The notes below the pieces were generated by a model. That model ran no database searches and had not been told where the DNA came from. It saw only the letters and a list, made by a program, of their open reading frames with translations. From a bacterium (GTDB taxonomy: Bacteria > Electryoneota > RPQS01), in the NCBI GenBank assembly GCA_023382385.1, contig JAHDVH010000001.1:429611-493610 (forward strand): 64,000 bases of DNA. The letters run 5' to 3'. The position numbers were made by a program, and so were the translations under genes. Position 1 is the first letter of the stretch, and the number at the start of each line of letters is the position of its first letter. Positions 1 to 8,700 of the stretch are shown in pieces.

Positions 1-198
1 CGGCCGAAGCATTCTTGGCCGAAGCGCTCTTGCTCATCGTCGAGCACATCGCCGGGTCACAGGCACCGGCCGAAGCATTCTTGGCCGAAGCGCTCTTGCT
101 CATCGTCGAGCACATCGCCGGATCACAGGCACCGGCCGAAGCATTCTTGGCCGAGGCGCTCTTGCTCATCGTCGAGCACATTGCCGGATCACAGGCAC
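1..198. repeat. 66-bp tandem repeat array (three copies, open to the left edge)
   Basis: Three head-to-tail 66-bp units begin at 1, 67 and 133 and differ at only a few positions. The period is 22 codons, so copy-number change keeps the minus-strand frame. Near-identity at DNA level, including third positions, points to recent expansion. More divergent units continue to about 440. The array probably continues beyond position 1. Confidence 0.9.
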
Positions 199-529
199 CG
201 GAGGCCATCGACGCGTTCTTCGTAGAAGAGCATGCCGAATTGGAGGTCATCGCAGCGTTGCTCGTGGAAGAGCACTTGGAGACATCACAGCTACCTGAAG
301 CCTTGGTGGCAGAAGCCTTGGAGGCATCGCAGCCCGAGGTGGACGCGGCATTCGAACCGGAGGAGGTCAAAACCGCATTGGTTGCGGCCTGCTCAGTTGC
401 GGAATTTTTGGCAGTCTTGCTTGCCTTTTTGCTCGAGGAACAAGCGCTGTCACACGCGTAGCTGTAGCCACCGGCCATAACCAGTGCCACAACCGCCATC
501 GAACCGAGAAGTAATCCAATCTTCTTCAC
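1..529 (-). CDS. secreted Cys-rich tandem-repeat protein, C-terminus cut by window edge
   Basis: The gene reads leftward off the window edge; about 176 residues are visible. The start is most likely the GTG at 529, because an AGGAG lies at 536-540 with a 6-nt spacer, whereas the in-frame ATG at 535 directly abuts that SD. The N-terminus is a classic signal peptide (MKKIGLLLGSMAVVALVMAG) with cleavage near GYSYA. The mature part is almost only Cys, Ser, Ala, Lys, Thr and Asn. It begins with degenerate units and runs into at least three nearly identical 22-residue units of the form ACDPAMCSTMSKSASAKNAS plus AG. Each unit has a C-x4-C pair. Function is unknown. An exported metal-binding, disulfide-rich or structural surface protein are all possible. 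The opposite strand is also open across this stretch, but it has no signal peptide, no sensible start and no Cys pattern. Confidence 0.7.
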   Translation of the reverse strand, partial: MKKIGLLLGSMAVVALVMAGGYSYACDSACSSSKKASKTAKNSATEQAATNAVLTSSGSNAASTSGCDASKASATKASGSCDVSKCSSTSNAAMTSNSACSSTKNASMASGACDPAMCSTMSKSASAKNASAGACDPAMCSTMSKSASAKNASAGACDPAMCSTMSKSASAKNASA

Positions 530-540
530 ATGCATCTCCT

Positions 541-702
541 TGTTGCGGGTTTTCGTGCGAATAGCTCGCAATCTAAAAAATTCACTCGTAATTTTCAGCA
601 ATCAGCCGAAAGTTTTTTCAGGCCGAAGGTACATTTCACTGTTTTCAGGGTTTCAGACCATGAATATTCGCTCGAATAACCGCTAAGTAAATAAATTTCA
701 AT
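541..702. other. divergent intergenic region
   Basis: This separates the leftward Cys-repeat gene from the rightward acetyltransferase gene and should hold both promoters. It is AT-rich. No -35/-10 pair stands out clearly enough to call, and no strong SD precedes the acetyltransferase ATG. Confidence 0.4.
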
Positions 703-1218
703 ATGAAAAAGATAACAACTGAAAGGCACGAATTTGTCCTCCGTCCTTTCGAGCCTCAGGACCAACCCCACTTTTTACAACTCGGCAGCCAGACTTGCGG
801 TTCCCTGCATAAGCGAATAAATCAAAGCGAATCTGACTTAAGGGAACGATTCAAGAACTTTGTGCGGGACTTTGCTTTCCGCCCAGAGAGCGAGATCTAC
901 GTTGTTCAGTCCGAAAACGGAACGTACGCAGGTCATATATGGCTCACGGAGACAACAAATAGGTTTAATGGAATCAAAGAGTTATGGATTTGGGATCTGA
1001 CGGTGACACCAGAATTCCGGAAGCAAGGATTGGGCCGAGCATTAATGACCCATGCCAAGGAGTGCGCAAAGAAGCAGAATTGTGAGGAACTGTGGCTCCT
1101 CGTAGCTGAGGAAAATGAAGAGGCACAGCGGCTTTATGCCTCCCAAGGGATGATGCCCCGTGCAAGGATGCTGTGCCTCGACATGGAGGAATCTCAGGCA
1201 AGCCAAGATTTTTCTTGA
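703..1218 (+). CDS. GNAT family N-acetyltransferase
   Basis: This 171-residue protein has the single-domain GNAT fold. Motif A, the acetyl-CoA pyrophosphate loop, is VTPEFRKQGLGRAL at residues 101-114 (the R/Q-x-x-G-x-G/A signature). Motif B is NEEAQRLYASQGM at about 138-150, with the usual Asn and Tyr. The family transfers acetyl from acetyl-CoA to an amine. The acceptor cannot be read from sequence; small-molecule amines and protein N-termini are both common in this group. No good SD precedes the ATG. The gene stands alone, 66 bp ahead of the transporter gene. Confidence 0.8.
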   Translation: MKKITTERHEFVLRPFEPQDQPHFLQLGSQTCGSLHKRINQSESDLRERFKNFVRDFAFRPESEIYVVQSENGTYAGHIWLTETTNRFNGIKELWIWDLTVTPEFRKQGLGRALMTHAKECAKKQNCEELWLLVAEENEEAQRLYASQGMMPRARMLCLDMEESQASQDFS

Positions 1219-1284
1219 AATTTCGAGTGAGAACAGCTAACTTCCTGAGAAAACGATAAGTTCACCTTCAAATCAAGGAGAACC

Positions 1285-2868
1285 ATGAGCCAAGTCATCG
1301 TGAAAGTACGAGAAAACTGGGGCTCGCGAATCGGCGTAATCCTCGCAGTCGCAGGCAGCGCGGTGGGATTGGGGAACTTCCTCCGCTTCCCCACTCAAGC
1401 GGCCGTGAATGGCGGCGGGGCATTTATGATACCCTATCTGCTGGCAATGATCCTTTTGGGGATTCCGGTGGCCTGGGTTGAGTGGACTTTAGGACGATAC
1501 GGGGGAAGATACGGGCACGGCACCGGCCCCGGGGTCTATCACAGGATCGCGAACGGAAGGCCATGGGCGAAATATCTTGGCATAGCAGCGATCTTCGCAC
1601 CAACCGTGATTACGTTCTACTATGTATATATCGAGGGATGGACCCTCGCATTTGCTTACTACTCAATTACCGGCGGATTTCACGAGGCGATTGCCGCAGG
1701 GGAAATGGGCAAGTTCTTTGCCGGATTTATCGGAGCAGAGAGCAACAGCTACTTTCATGATCACACTCCAGCCATAGTATTCTTCGCAATCGTGTTCGTC
1801 ATCAATTACTTTGTGATGTACAAGGGTATTCAAGGCGGAATCGAGAAGCTGACCCGAATCGGGATGCCGATCTTAATCATCTGCGGTTTCTTATTAGCGA
1901 TTCGCGTTTTGACACTTGGGACTCCGGACTCCGCTCATCCCGATTGGAATGTGACGAATGCGCTGGGCTTCATGTGGAACCCCAATTGGTCGGCTCTCGG
2001 GGATGTGAAAGTTTGGCTGGCGGCAACCGGTCAGATATTTTTCTCGCTTTCAGTGGGTATGGGCTGCATCATGGCCTATGCCTCTTACTTGCGAAAGAAT
2101 GACGACGTTGTCTTATCAAGTCTGACCGCAACGACTACCAATCAGTTTGTCGAGGTCGTACTTGGCGGCAGCATCGGCATCGTTGCGGCGGCGGCATTTT
2201 ACGGAATCGCGCAAGCTCAAACGATCGCCGCGAGCGGATCGTTCAGTGTGGGTTTCGTGACAATGCCTTTGATATTTGAGAATCTGCCGCTCGGCGGTTT
2301 TTTCGCGTTCATCTGGTTCATACTGCTCTTTATCGCGGGCGTGACTTCTTCAGTCTCCTTGATTCAGCCGGCGATCACGTTCCTCAAGGATGAACTGGAT
2401 TTGACGCAGAATCAGGCCGTCACCACGATGGGCGTCATCAATCTTGCAGTCACCGGTTTTCTCGTGTTCACGATTCAGTGGGGCACACTTGACGAAATGG
2501 ACTTCTGGGCAGCGACAGTGTGTCCTGTGATTGCAGCGACCATAATGGTGATCTTCTTTTCCTTCATCCTTGGCATAGACAAGGGTTTTGAGGAAATGGA
2601 ACGCGGTGCAGCAATTAAAGTGCCGCGCATTTTCCGATTTGTCCTCAAGTATGTCACGCCAACGTACTTGATCGTCTTGTTGAGCATCTGGCTTGTCAAG
2701 GAATGGTGGTCGGCGATTATGCTGGTGAACGTCGAAGACCCAACGAAGCGGGCTTGGATATGGGGTGCAAGGCTAATTTTGCTGGGGATTTTTGCGGCCA
2801 TTACGTGGATCGTCGTGCATGCAAACAAGTCGGGCAAATTCCCGAAACGGCAGGAGAACTCAAAATGA
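1285..2868 (+). CDS. sodium-dependent transporter, NSS/SNF family
   Basis: A 527-residue polytopic membrane protein with about 11-12 predicted helices. The N-terminus carries the neurotransmitter:sodium symporter signature: SRIGVILAVAGSAVGLGNFL at residues 14-33 and then RFP, which forms the Na+ site and unwound TM1. It is followed by NGGGAFMIPYLL and the WVEWTLGRYGG segment. Bacterial relatives import amino acids such as methionine, alanine or tyrosine with Na+. AAGGAG lies a few bases before the ATG. The stop overlaps the start of a tiny membrane protein (ATGA), an arrangement typical of the MetP-MetS transporter pair. Confidence 0.92.
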   Translation: MSQVIVKVRENWGSRIGVILAVAGSAVGLGNFLRFPTQAAVNGGGAFMIPYLLAMILLGIPVAWVEWTLGRYGGRYGHGTGPGVYHRIANGRPWAKYLGIAAIFAPTVITFYYVYIEGWTLAFAYYSITGGFHEAIAAGEMGKFFAGFIGAESNSYFHDHTPAIVFFAIVFVINYFVMYKGIQGGIEKLTRIGMPILIICGFLLAIRVLTLGTPDSAHPDWNVTNALGFMWNPNWSALGDVKVWLAATGQIFFSLSVGMGCIMAYASYLRKNDDVVLSSLTATTTNQFVEVVLGGSIGIVAAAAFYGIAQAQTIAASGSFSVGFVTMPLIFENLPLGGFFAFIWFILLFIAGVTSSVSLIQPAITFLKDELDLTQNQAVTTMGVINLAVTGFLVFTIQWGTLDEMDFWAATVCPVIAATIMVIFFSFILGIDKGFEEMERGAAIKVPRIFRFVLKYVTPTYLIVLLSIWLVKEWWSAIMLVNVEDPTKRAWIWGARLILLGIFAAITWIVVHANKSGKFPKRQENSK

Positions 2869-2993
2869 CACTCGGTGGTTGGATTTTCATGTTGTGTAGC
2901 TGGGCCGTGCTGACCTGGCTCATGTATTTCTGTTATTCGAGAGCTCTGCGATTGAAAATTGATCCCGATGATGTCCACAAGCAGAGTCTCTGA
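2865..2993 (+). CDS. MetS-like small subunit of the NSS transporter
   Basis: A 42-residue protein with one hydrophobic helix (GGWIFMLCSWAVLTWLMYFC) and a short charged tail. Its ATG overlaps the transporter stop by 4 bp (ATGA) and has its own SD, AGGAG at 2852-2856 with an 8-nt spacer. In Corynebacterium the methionine/alanine importer MetP needs a small membrane partner, MetS, encoded directly downstream; this gene fits by size, topology and position. It is short enough to be missed by usual gene-length cut-offs. Assignment rests on context more than on a diagnostic motif. Confidence 0.7.
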   Translation: MTLGGWIFMLCSWAVLTWLMYFCYSRALRLKIDPDDVHKQSL

Positions 2994-3013
2994 GCCACGC
3001 ACACTTTCAGCAA

Positions 3014-3040
3014 AAAGCGGACACAATTAGTGTCCGCTTT
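3014..3040. terminator. bidirectional rho-independent terminator
   Basis: Perfect 11-bp stem AAAGCGGACAC / GTGTCCGCTTT with loop AATTA, between the convergent transporter and glucan phosphorylase genes. Flanking A and T runs let it serve both strands. Confidence 0.85.
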
Positions 3041-3061
3041 CGATTTCAGAGTGTGTGGTTA

Positions 3062-5626
3062 TCAGCTTGCAGCCGGCGCCCAGCGCACTATTCCCATTCT
3101 CAGAGGATTGCCAAGGAATGGATGCGAGGGAACGACTCGAACCGTGAAACCGTACATTCCGTTCTCCGGAGCGGTCCAGTCTCCGGTATACACGTGCGTG
3201 CCTCCATTGTCGCTATGATCCAGCCGGGTGTATCCGGCAAGATCAAAGTTCTGTCCAATATTGGGACCGTAACAGATTTGCACTTCCACGTCATCAGGCG
3301 ACAGGCCTCCCAATGCAACTTCGGCCTTGACTTTCACCGGGCTGCCCGGATGCAGGTTGTAGGCAGGTTCCGTCTCCACTCTCAGGACCTGAACTTCGTG
3401 CCAGTGGCTCTCGACAAATTTCTTCCAGCGAGCCAATTCCCGCGCTCCGGCAGCATTGTCCATCTCCATCATGGCACAGCGTTCGAGCGCCTTGACGTAG
3501 AAGTCCTCCCAATACTCTTTGACCATACGCCGAGCGGCGAAACGAGGCACCAGTCCCTTCATGGACGCCTTGACCTTGTGCATCCAGGCTTCCGGGACGC
3601 CATTTTCGCCACGGCGATAGTAAAGCGGGACAATCTGCTTTTCCAGCACATCGAAGAGCATGCGCGCATCGCTCTCATCTTGTTGCAAGTCATTGCCGAA
3701 TTGAAGCCCTGCGCCAATCGCCCAGCCATTCTCAGGCAGGTATCCTTCATCCCACCAGCCGTCCAGAATTGAGAAATTCAGCCCTCCGTTGATCAACACC
3801 TTCATACCACTCGTTCCGCTTGCCTCCAGCGGGCGTCGTGGATTGTTGAGCCAAATGTCAACACCTTGGACCAGTTGAGCGGCAACGGTCATGTCGTAGT
3901 TCTCGATAAAGACCATGCGATGTTCGACACCGTGATTGCGCGCAAACTGAATAAGAGCCTGAATCAAGTCCTTGCCCATGACGTCTTGCGGATGGGCTTT
4001 GCCGGCGAAGACAAATTGGACGGGACGGCTTTTGTCTCGAAGCAGTGCGAGCAAACGATCGGGGAAATGGAGCAGCAGAGCAGCGCGCTTGTATGTCGCG
4101 AAGCGACGGGCAAATCCGATAGTCAGCGCGTGTGGATCGAGGATCTGCTCAAGCTCGTCAGTCAATGGCACGAAACCACTGACACGCTGTCGATAAGCGG
4201 CCACTCGCTCACGCACAAACTCGACAAGCCGGATCTTTCCAAGGTTGTGAATTTCCCAAATCTCGTGATCGGGAACCTTATCGATTTCCTGCCAAAGCCG
4301 CTTGTTATCAGGCCCATCCCTCCAGTCTTCGCTAAAGTGTCGACTGATCAGCTTAGACATTTCAGGAGATACCCACGTTGCGTGATGCACGCCATTGGTC
4401 ACAAAGTCGATTGGAACTTCCTCATGCGGCAAGTTTGGCCAACTCTCCGTCCACATTCGGCGCGACACATCTGCATGCAAGCGGCTGACACCGTTCGTGT
4501 AGTCGGCGGTACGGAGCGCACAAATCGCCATGTTGAACGGTTGTCCGGGTGCTCCGGGCCGCAGGCTGCCAAGACCAAGCACCTCGTCCCGTGTTATTCC
4601 ATAGCGGTCGTAGACTTGACCGAAGTACTTGTCCATTAACTCCGTTGAGAATTCGTCAATACCGGCCGGAACCGGGGTGTGCGTCGTAAACAGCGTCCCT
4701 GCTGCGACAAGCTGCAACGCTTCCAACCACGACAGCTTCAAATCGTCAGCCGCGTGCAGCACACGTGCGATCTGGACGAAAGCAGAGTGGCCCTCGTTCA
4801 TGTGGCAAACGGACATGGTGATGCCGAGTTTGCGAAGCAACTCCACTCCGCCAAAGCCGAGCACAATTTCCTGCTGGATGCGTGTTTCCCTATCCCCACC
4901 ATATAGGGTATGCGTGATGGAGCGGTCAGGCGGGGTATTCTCCGGCAAATCGGTATCCAGAACGTAGAGCGGAATTCTACCGACCGTCACGAGCCAGGCA
5001 CCAATCGTCAAGTGACGATTGTGAAAGGGAACTTGGATCGTAAGCCGTTTGCCGTTCGCATCGAGGACCGGCTGCATGGGCAGGTTATCAAACTCATTCA
5101 GTGGATACAACTCCGTTTGCCGCCCATCGGCATCGAGTTGCTGTTGAAAATACCCCTGACGATAGGCTAAGCCAATGCCAATTACAGGCAATCCAAGGTC
5201 TGATGCCGCTTTAAGATAGTCACCGCTCAGAACACCAAGTCCTCCGCTATAGAGCGGCAAACAGGAGGCCAAGCCGTATTCCATGGAGAAGAATACGATA
5301 CGTCCGCGCTGCTCGGCGCTATGCACCTGCTGATACCAGGACTCACCATGAAGGTAATTGTCCAGCAGTCGCAGACAGTGATTATAGTGCTCAACGAATT
5401 CATTGGAAGCCGCGGCCCGCGACAATTTCCATTGGGGAACATCGAGCAGCAAGCGAACCGGATTGTGGTTGGTAGCTTCCCACATTGCGGGATCAATATG
5501 TCGGAACAACTCTCCGATTTCCGGACGCCATGACCAGTAGAAATTGTAAGCCAATTCCGTCAGACGTGAGAGACTCTCCGGAAGATTCGGAGTGAAGCGA
5601 TAATTGGCAATCGAAGTGAGTTTCAT
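3062..5626 (-). CDS. glgP: alpha-glucan phosphorylase (GT35, long-form bacterial type)
   Basis: An 854-residue enzyme that releases glucose-1-phosphate from glycogen or maltodextrins. The first ~120 residues form the N-terminal domain (DUF3417-like, NFYWSWRPEI) specific to the bacterial/archaeal subfamily. The phosphorylase core follows, with NEGHSAF at about 277-283, the phosphate-binding region GFARRFATYKRA at 504-515, and the PLP site EASGTSGMK at 601-609, where Lys609 should form the Schiff base. Length matches the roughly 850-residue subfamily rather than the E. coli MalP type. A C-terminal beta-rich domain completes the protein. It sits alone between two terminators, cytoplasmic, without other glycogen genes nearby. 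Confidence 0.93.
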   Translation of the reverse strand: MKLTSIANYRFTPNLPESLSRLTELAYNFYWSWRPEIGELFRHIDPAMWEATNHNPVRLLLDVPQWKLSRAAASNEFVEHYNHCLRLLDNYLHGESWYQQVHSAEQRGRIVFFSMEYGLASCLPLYSGGLGVLSGDYLKAASDLGLPVIGIGLAYRQGYFQQQLDADGRQTELYPLNEFDNLPMQPVLDANGKRLTIQVPFHNRHLTIGAWLVTVGRIPLYVLDTDLPENTPPDRSITHTLYGGDRETRIQQEIVLGFGGVELLRKLGITMSVCHMNEGHSAFVQIARVLHAADDLKLSWLEALQLVAAGTLFTTHTPVPAGIDEFSTELMDKYFGQVYDRYGITRDEVLGLGSLRPGAPGQPFNMAICALRTADYTNGVSRLHADVSRRMWTESWPNLPHEEVPIDFVTNGVHHATWVSPEMSKLISRHFSEDWRDGPDNKRLWQEIDKVPDHEIWEIHNLGKIRLVEFVRERVAAYRQRVSGFVPLTDELEQILDPHALTIGFARRFATYKRAALLLHFPDRLLALLRDKSRPVQFVFAGKAHPQDVMGKDLIQALIQFARNHGVEHRMVFIENYDMTVAAQLVQGVDIWLNNPRRPLEASGTSGMKVLINGGLNFSILDGWWDEGYLPENGWAIGAGLQFGNDLQQDESDARMLFDVLEKQIVPLYYRRGENGVPEAWMHKVKASMKGLVPRFAARRMVKEYWEDFYVKALERCAMMEMDNAAGARELARWKKFVESHWHEVQVLRVETEPAYNLHPGSPVKVKAEVALGGLSPDDVEVQICYGPNIGQNFDLAGYTRLDHSDNGGTHVYTGDWTAPENGMYGFTVRVVPSHPFLGNPLRMGIVRWAPAAS

Positions 5627-5677
5627 CTAAAGGTTCGGATCTCCACATTTGGTTTCAAGTACTTCAGCAAATAGCAA

Positions 5678-5693
5678 AGGGGCCGCAGCCCCT
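5678..5693 (-). terminator. probable terminator after the subtilisin gene
   Basis: Stem AGGGGC / GCCCCT with loop CGCA, followed on the minus strand by a T-containing tract. It lies 20 bp after the protease stop and before the phosphorylase gene. Confidence 0.6.
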
Positions 5694-5713
5694 CGCTACA
5701 CACTACATCTGCG

Positions 5714-8700
5714 TCAACGCAAGAGCATCATCTTGCCGATGAGCTGTTTTCCTCCCGCGTCCAAACGGTAAAAATAGACACCGCTCCCGATCCCGGCACC
5801 ATCAAAGTCCACTCTGTGATGTCCTGCCGATAAAGACGACTCGACAAGTGTCTTCACCAACCGGCCCTGAACATCAAAAACGCTGAGGGTGACAGCCGAC
5901 TCGGTGGGCAGACCGAACGATATGCTCGTGGTCGGGTTAAAGGGGTTCGGGTAGTTTTGGGAAAGATACAGTTCGGTCGGTATTCCCGCCGGCGAGTCAT
6001 CAGCTGGGGTGATAATAAATTGCACGATGTTAGAGCTGTCCGACTCCCCCCCATCATAGACAGCTGTCACCCACATGCGAAAGACTCCGACTCCAGTTAC
6101 ATTGTAGACAAAAGTCGTGCCAGATGCCTCGCCAATCAGCCCGGTTCCTTGTCTGTAGACCTTATAATTGACAAGTTCGTCGAGCGCACTCCGCCCGTCA
6201 TCCTGCAATGCGGCCCAATCCGGAGGAAGCCAGTTCAACGTAATCTGCATCGTTTCAGAGTTGAAATCACCCACGAGGTTTCGCGGTGGGTCGAGCCGAT
6301 AGACAGTCATATTCACAACCACTTCTCCACCGGCAGGGACCGTGAACTGTTCAGAAGTGAGGTTCTCATATCCCTCCATCTCGCATTCGAGCCTGAAGTT
6401 CCCGGCGGGCATATCGGCGACGCTGAATGTACCGTCAGCATTTGGAGCGAAGGAAAGACTTCCGACACGTAGCGTGGCACCGGATAGGTCGGTGGCCGGT
6501 ATTGCAGTTATCTGACCGCTGAGGGTGCCTGTTCCGACAATGGGACCGGTAGTATAGCGAAGAGCGGTCCCGGCACCAATCGTAAACTGGTTCTGATCGT
6601 GGCTGCCGTCCAGCAACACCATCAGGCCCACAGTTCCTGAGGAATTTTCGATTCCCAGCGTGGCATCCATGTCCGTGTCGGGACCATCGTAGTCAAAGCG
6701 GTTGTAGTGGATCTCAAATTCGCTGTCTCCGGTTCTCGTGGCGCGTTCATCCAGCGAATAGAGAACAAACTGTGCGGTCACTTTGAAAGTTCGTGGGTCG
6801 AAATGGGGAACTTGGTAGTACTCAACAATGAACCGTCCGTTCGCCGCATCGTGATAATAGGCAACCTGCCCGCCTTCGTTCGCATCATACGGATATAAGT
6901 CATCCCAGAAAACAAACACAGCGTTATTGGGAAGAGCACTATTGGGAATATACGTATTCGTATACGGCTGGGTTCCGCCCGCGACGTTGCCGAATCCGAT
7001 CCAGCCGTCCGCGGAAACCGTTAAGTTTGTCGTCACGGCTCCGTAAAACCGAGCATTGAACGGCAACGGGACCTGAATCAGCCAGTCATTACCCGTGCCC
7101 GGTCCAATAAGCGTTCCCGCACCACCACCTGCAGGCGCGATTGAGGTATAAGAGAATGTTGGGGCATACCCTGTATCGCTATTTTCATAGCAGAAATACC
7201 CATATGCATCAGGGCCTACCGGCGCATATCGTGAGTCGTCAATCGGGATCATCGCGTCCACAGCTTGCCCTGCGGTCACAAACACCGTGCGTGCGCCGGA
7301 TCTTCCGTCAATAGTTGCGCGAACAACATACGAGTTGCTGCCGGGCAACGAGCGGGTAAACTGACCGGACGCATCGGAGACATCGGTCGGAATCGTCGCA
7401 TTGGGAAACTCGTATGTGATGGTTGCCCCGGCGACGGGATCTCCCTCCTGGTCGATGACAAGACCGTTGATTGTCCCGTTCCCCGGGACAGCAGAGAGAC
7501 CAAAGTTTCGGACGACTGTCGGCCCGCTGGCCACAACACTCTGCGTTTCCGGAACGAACCCGAATGCTCGCGCATGCAGGTTGTAAGTGCCGCCTTGCGG
7601 GACACGAACGGCGTAGTTTCCGGCATCATCGGTGAGCGCGTGTGTTCCTTCACCCTGAATCAGAACAGAACCGGGAACTCCGTTATTGGGATCACCTGCA
7701 GGATGAATCACACCGCTGATCATCGTCCAGGCTGAGACCAACGGTACGCTTGACGCCAGCCCAAAGGTCTGAGCTGTACCGACGTTGATTTCGCCAGTGA
7801 CGCGCAACGTCCAGGAGCCTGCTGCAGGATTTGCCACTCGAACGCGCTCACAGACATTGACACTGTCCACACCTGCCACCGCGGGAGATCCGGGAGAAGC
7901 AGGATTCAAAGTCCACGGCAAGTAGTTCGTGCCATTGGGCGAAATCAAAACCAAATCGAGATCATTCACGAGAGTCGGAATGACGTTGCCGAGAGCAGGC
8001 ACGTCCGACCACGCCAAGCTAACATCAAGAGTCGGCGTATTCACCGGAACAGTAAAGTTGTGCGTATAGGTTTCATCCAGACTCAGCTCACCTTCCAGCA
8101 CGCCTCCCGCATCAAGCTGCTGGATTGCACTCAGAGCGTTGACCAGGCCAAAACCCGACTGGTAATCCGGCCCGGCGGTTCCTAAGTCGGTTGCAGAATT
8201 AATGTATAACGCTTTGACGGTTTCGGGCAGCGGATCGGGTGCATCAGGATAGAGGGAGTGCCAGCGTTCGAGGATTAAGCAAGCCACGCCCGCAGCCGCA
8301 GGAGTAGCCATTGAAGTACCCGACATGGAGGTATAACCGCCACCCGGAGCGCACGACGTCACATTCACTCCAGTCGCGACAACTTCCGGCTTTATGCGTC
8401 CGTCATCCGTTGGTCCCCATGACGAAAACGATGCCAATGCGTCTGACGCCGACGTCGCGCCAACGGTCATAATGTTCTTTGCACCAGCCGGAATCGACAT
8501 ACAGCGGTAAGAACTATTGGCACATCCCGGATCGCCGCGTTCATTTCCTGCCGCCCAGAATTGAATCAAAGGTCGATCGACCGTTTGCCTGACCAATCCG
8601 TCAATAATGCGGGAGGTCAACTCGTAGTCGCCAAACCACGAGCACGGATAACCGTTGGGGCTGACGTTCGCGCCGACGGAATTCGTGGTTAGCTCGACTC

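Noticed and set aside
1-198. Possible CRISPR array
   Set aside because: Units are contiguous 66-bp tandem copies in a coding frame, without unique spacers.
15-461. Plus-strand open frame of 148 codons over the repeat array (repeated AEALLLIVEHIAG)
   Set aside because: It is the antisense of the Cys-repeat gene. The minus strand has a signal peptide, an SD and meaningful Cys spacing; the plus frame has none.
2475-3026. Minus-strand frame opposite the NSS transporter end
   Set aside because: It overlaps the transporter, the MetS-like gene and the terminator, and shows no domain.
3053-4967. Long plus-strand frames opposite the glucan phosphorylase gene
   Set aside because: They mirror the codon pattern of a fully conserved gene on the other strand and show no domain.
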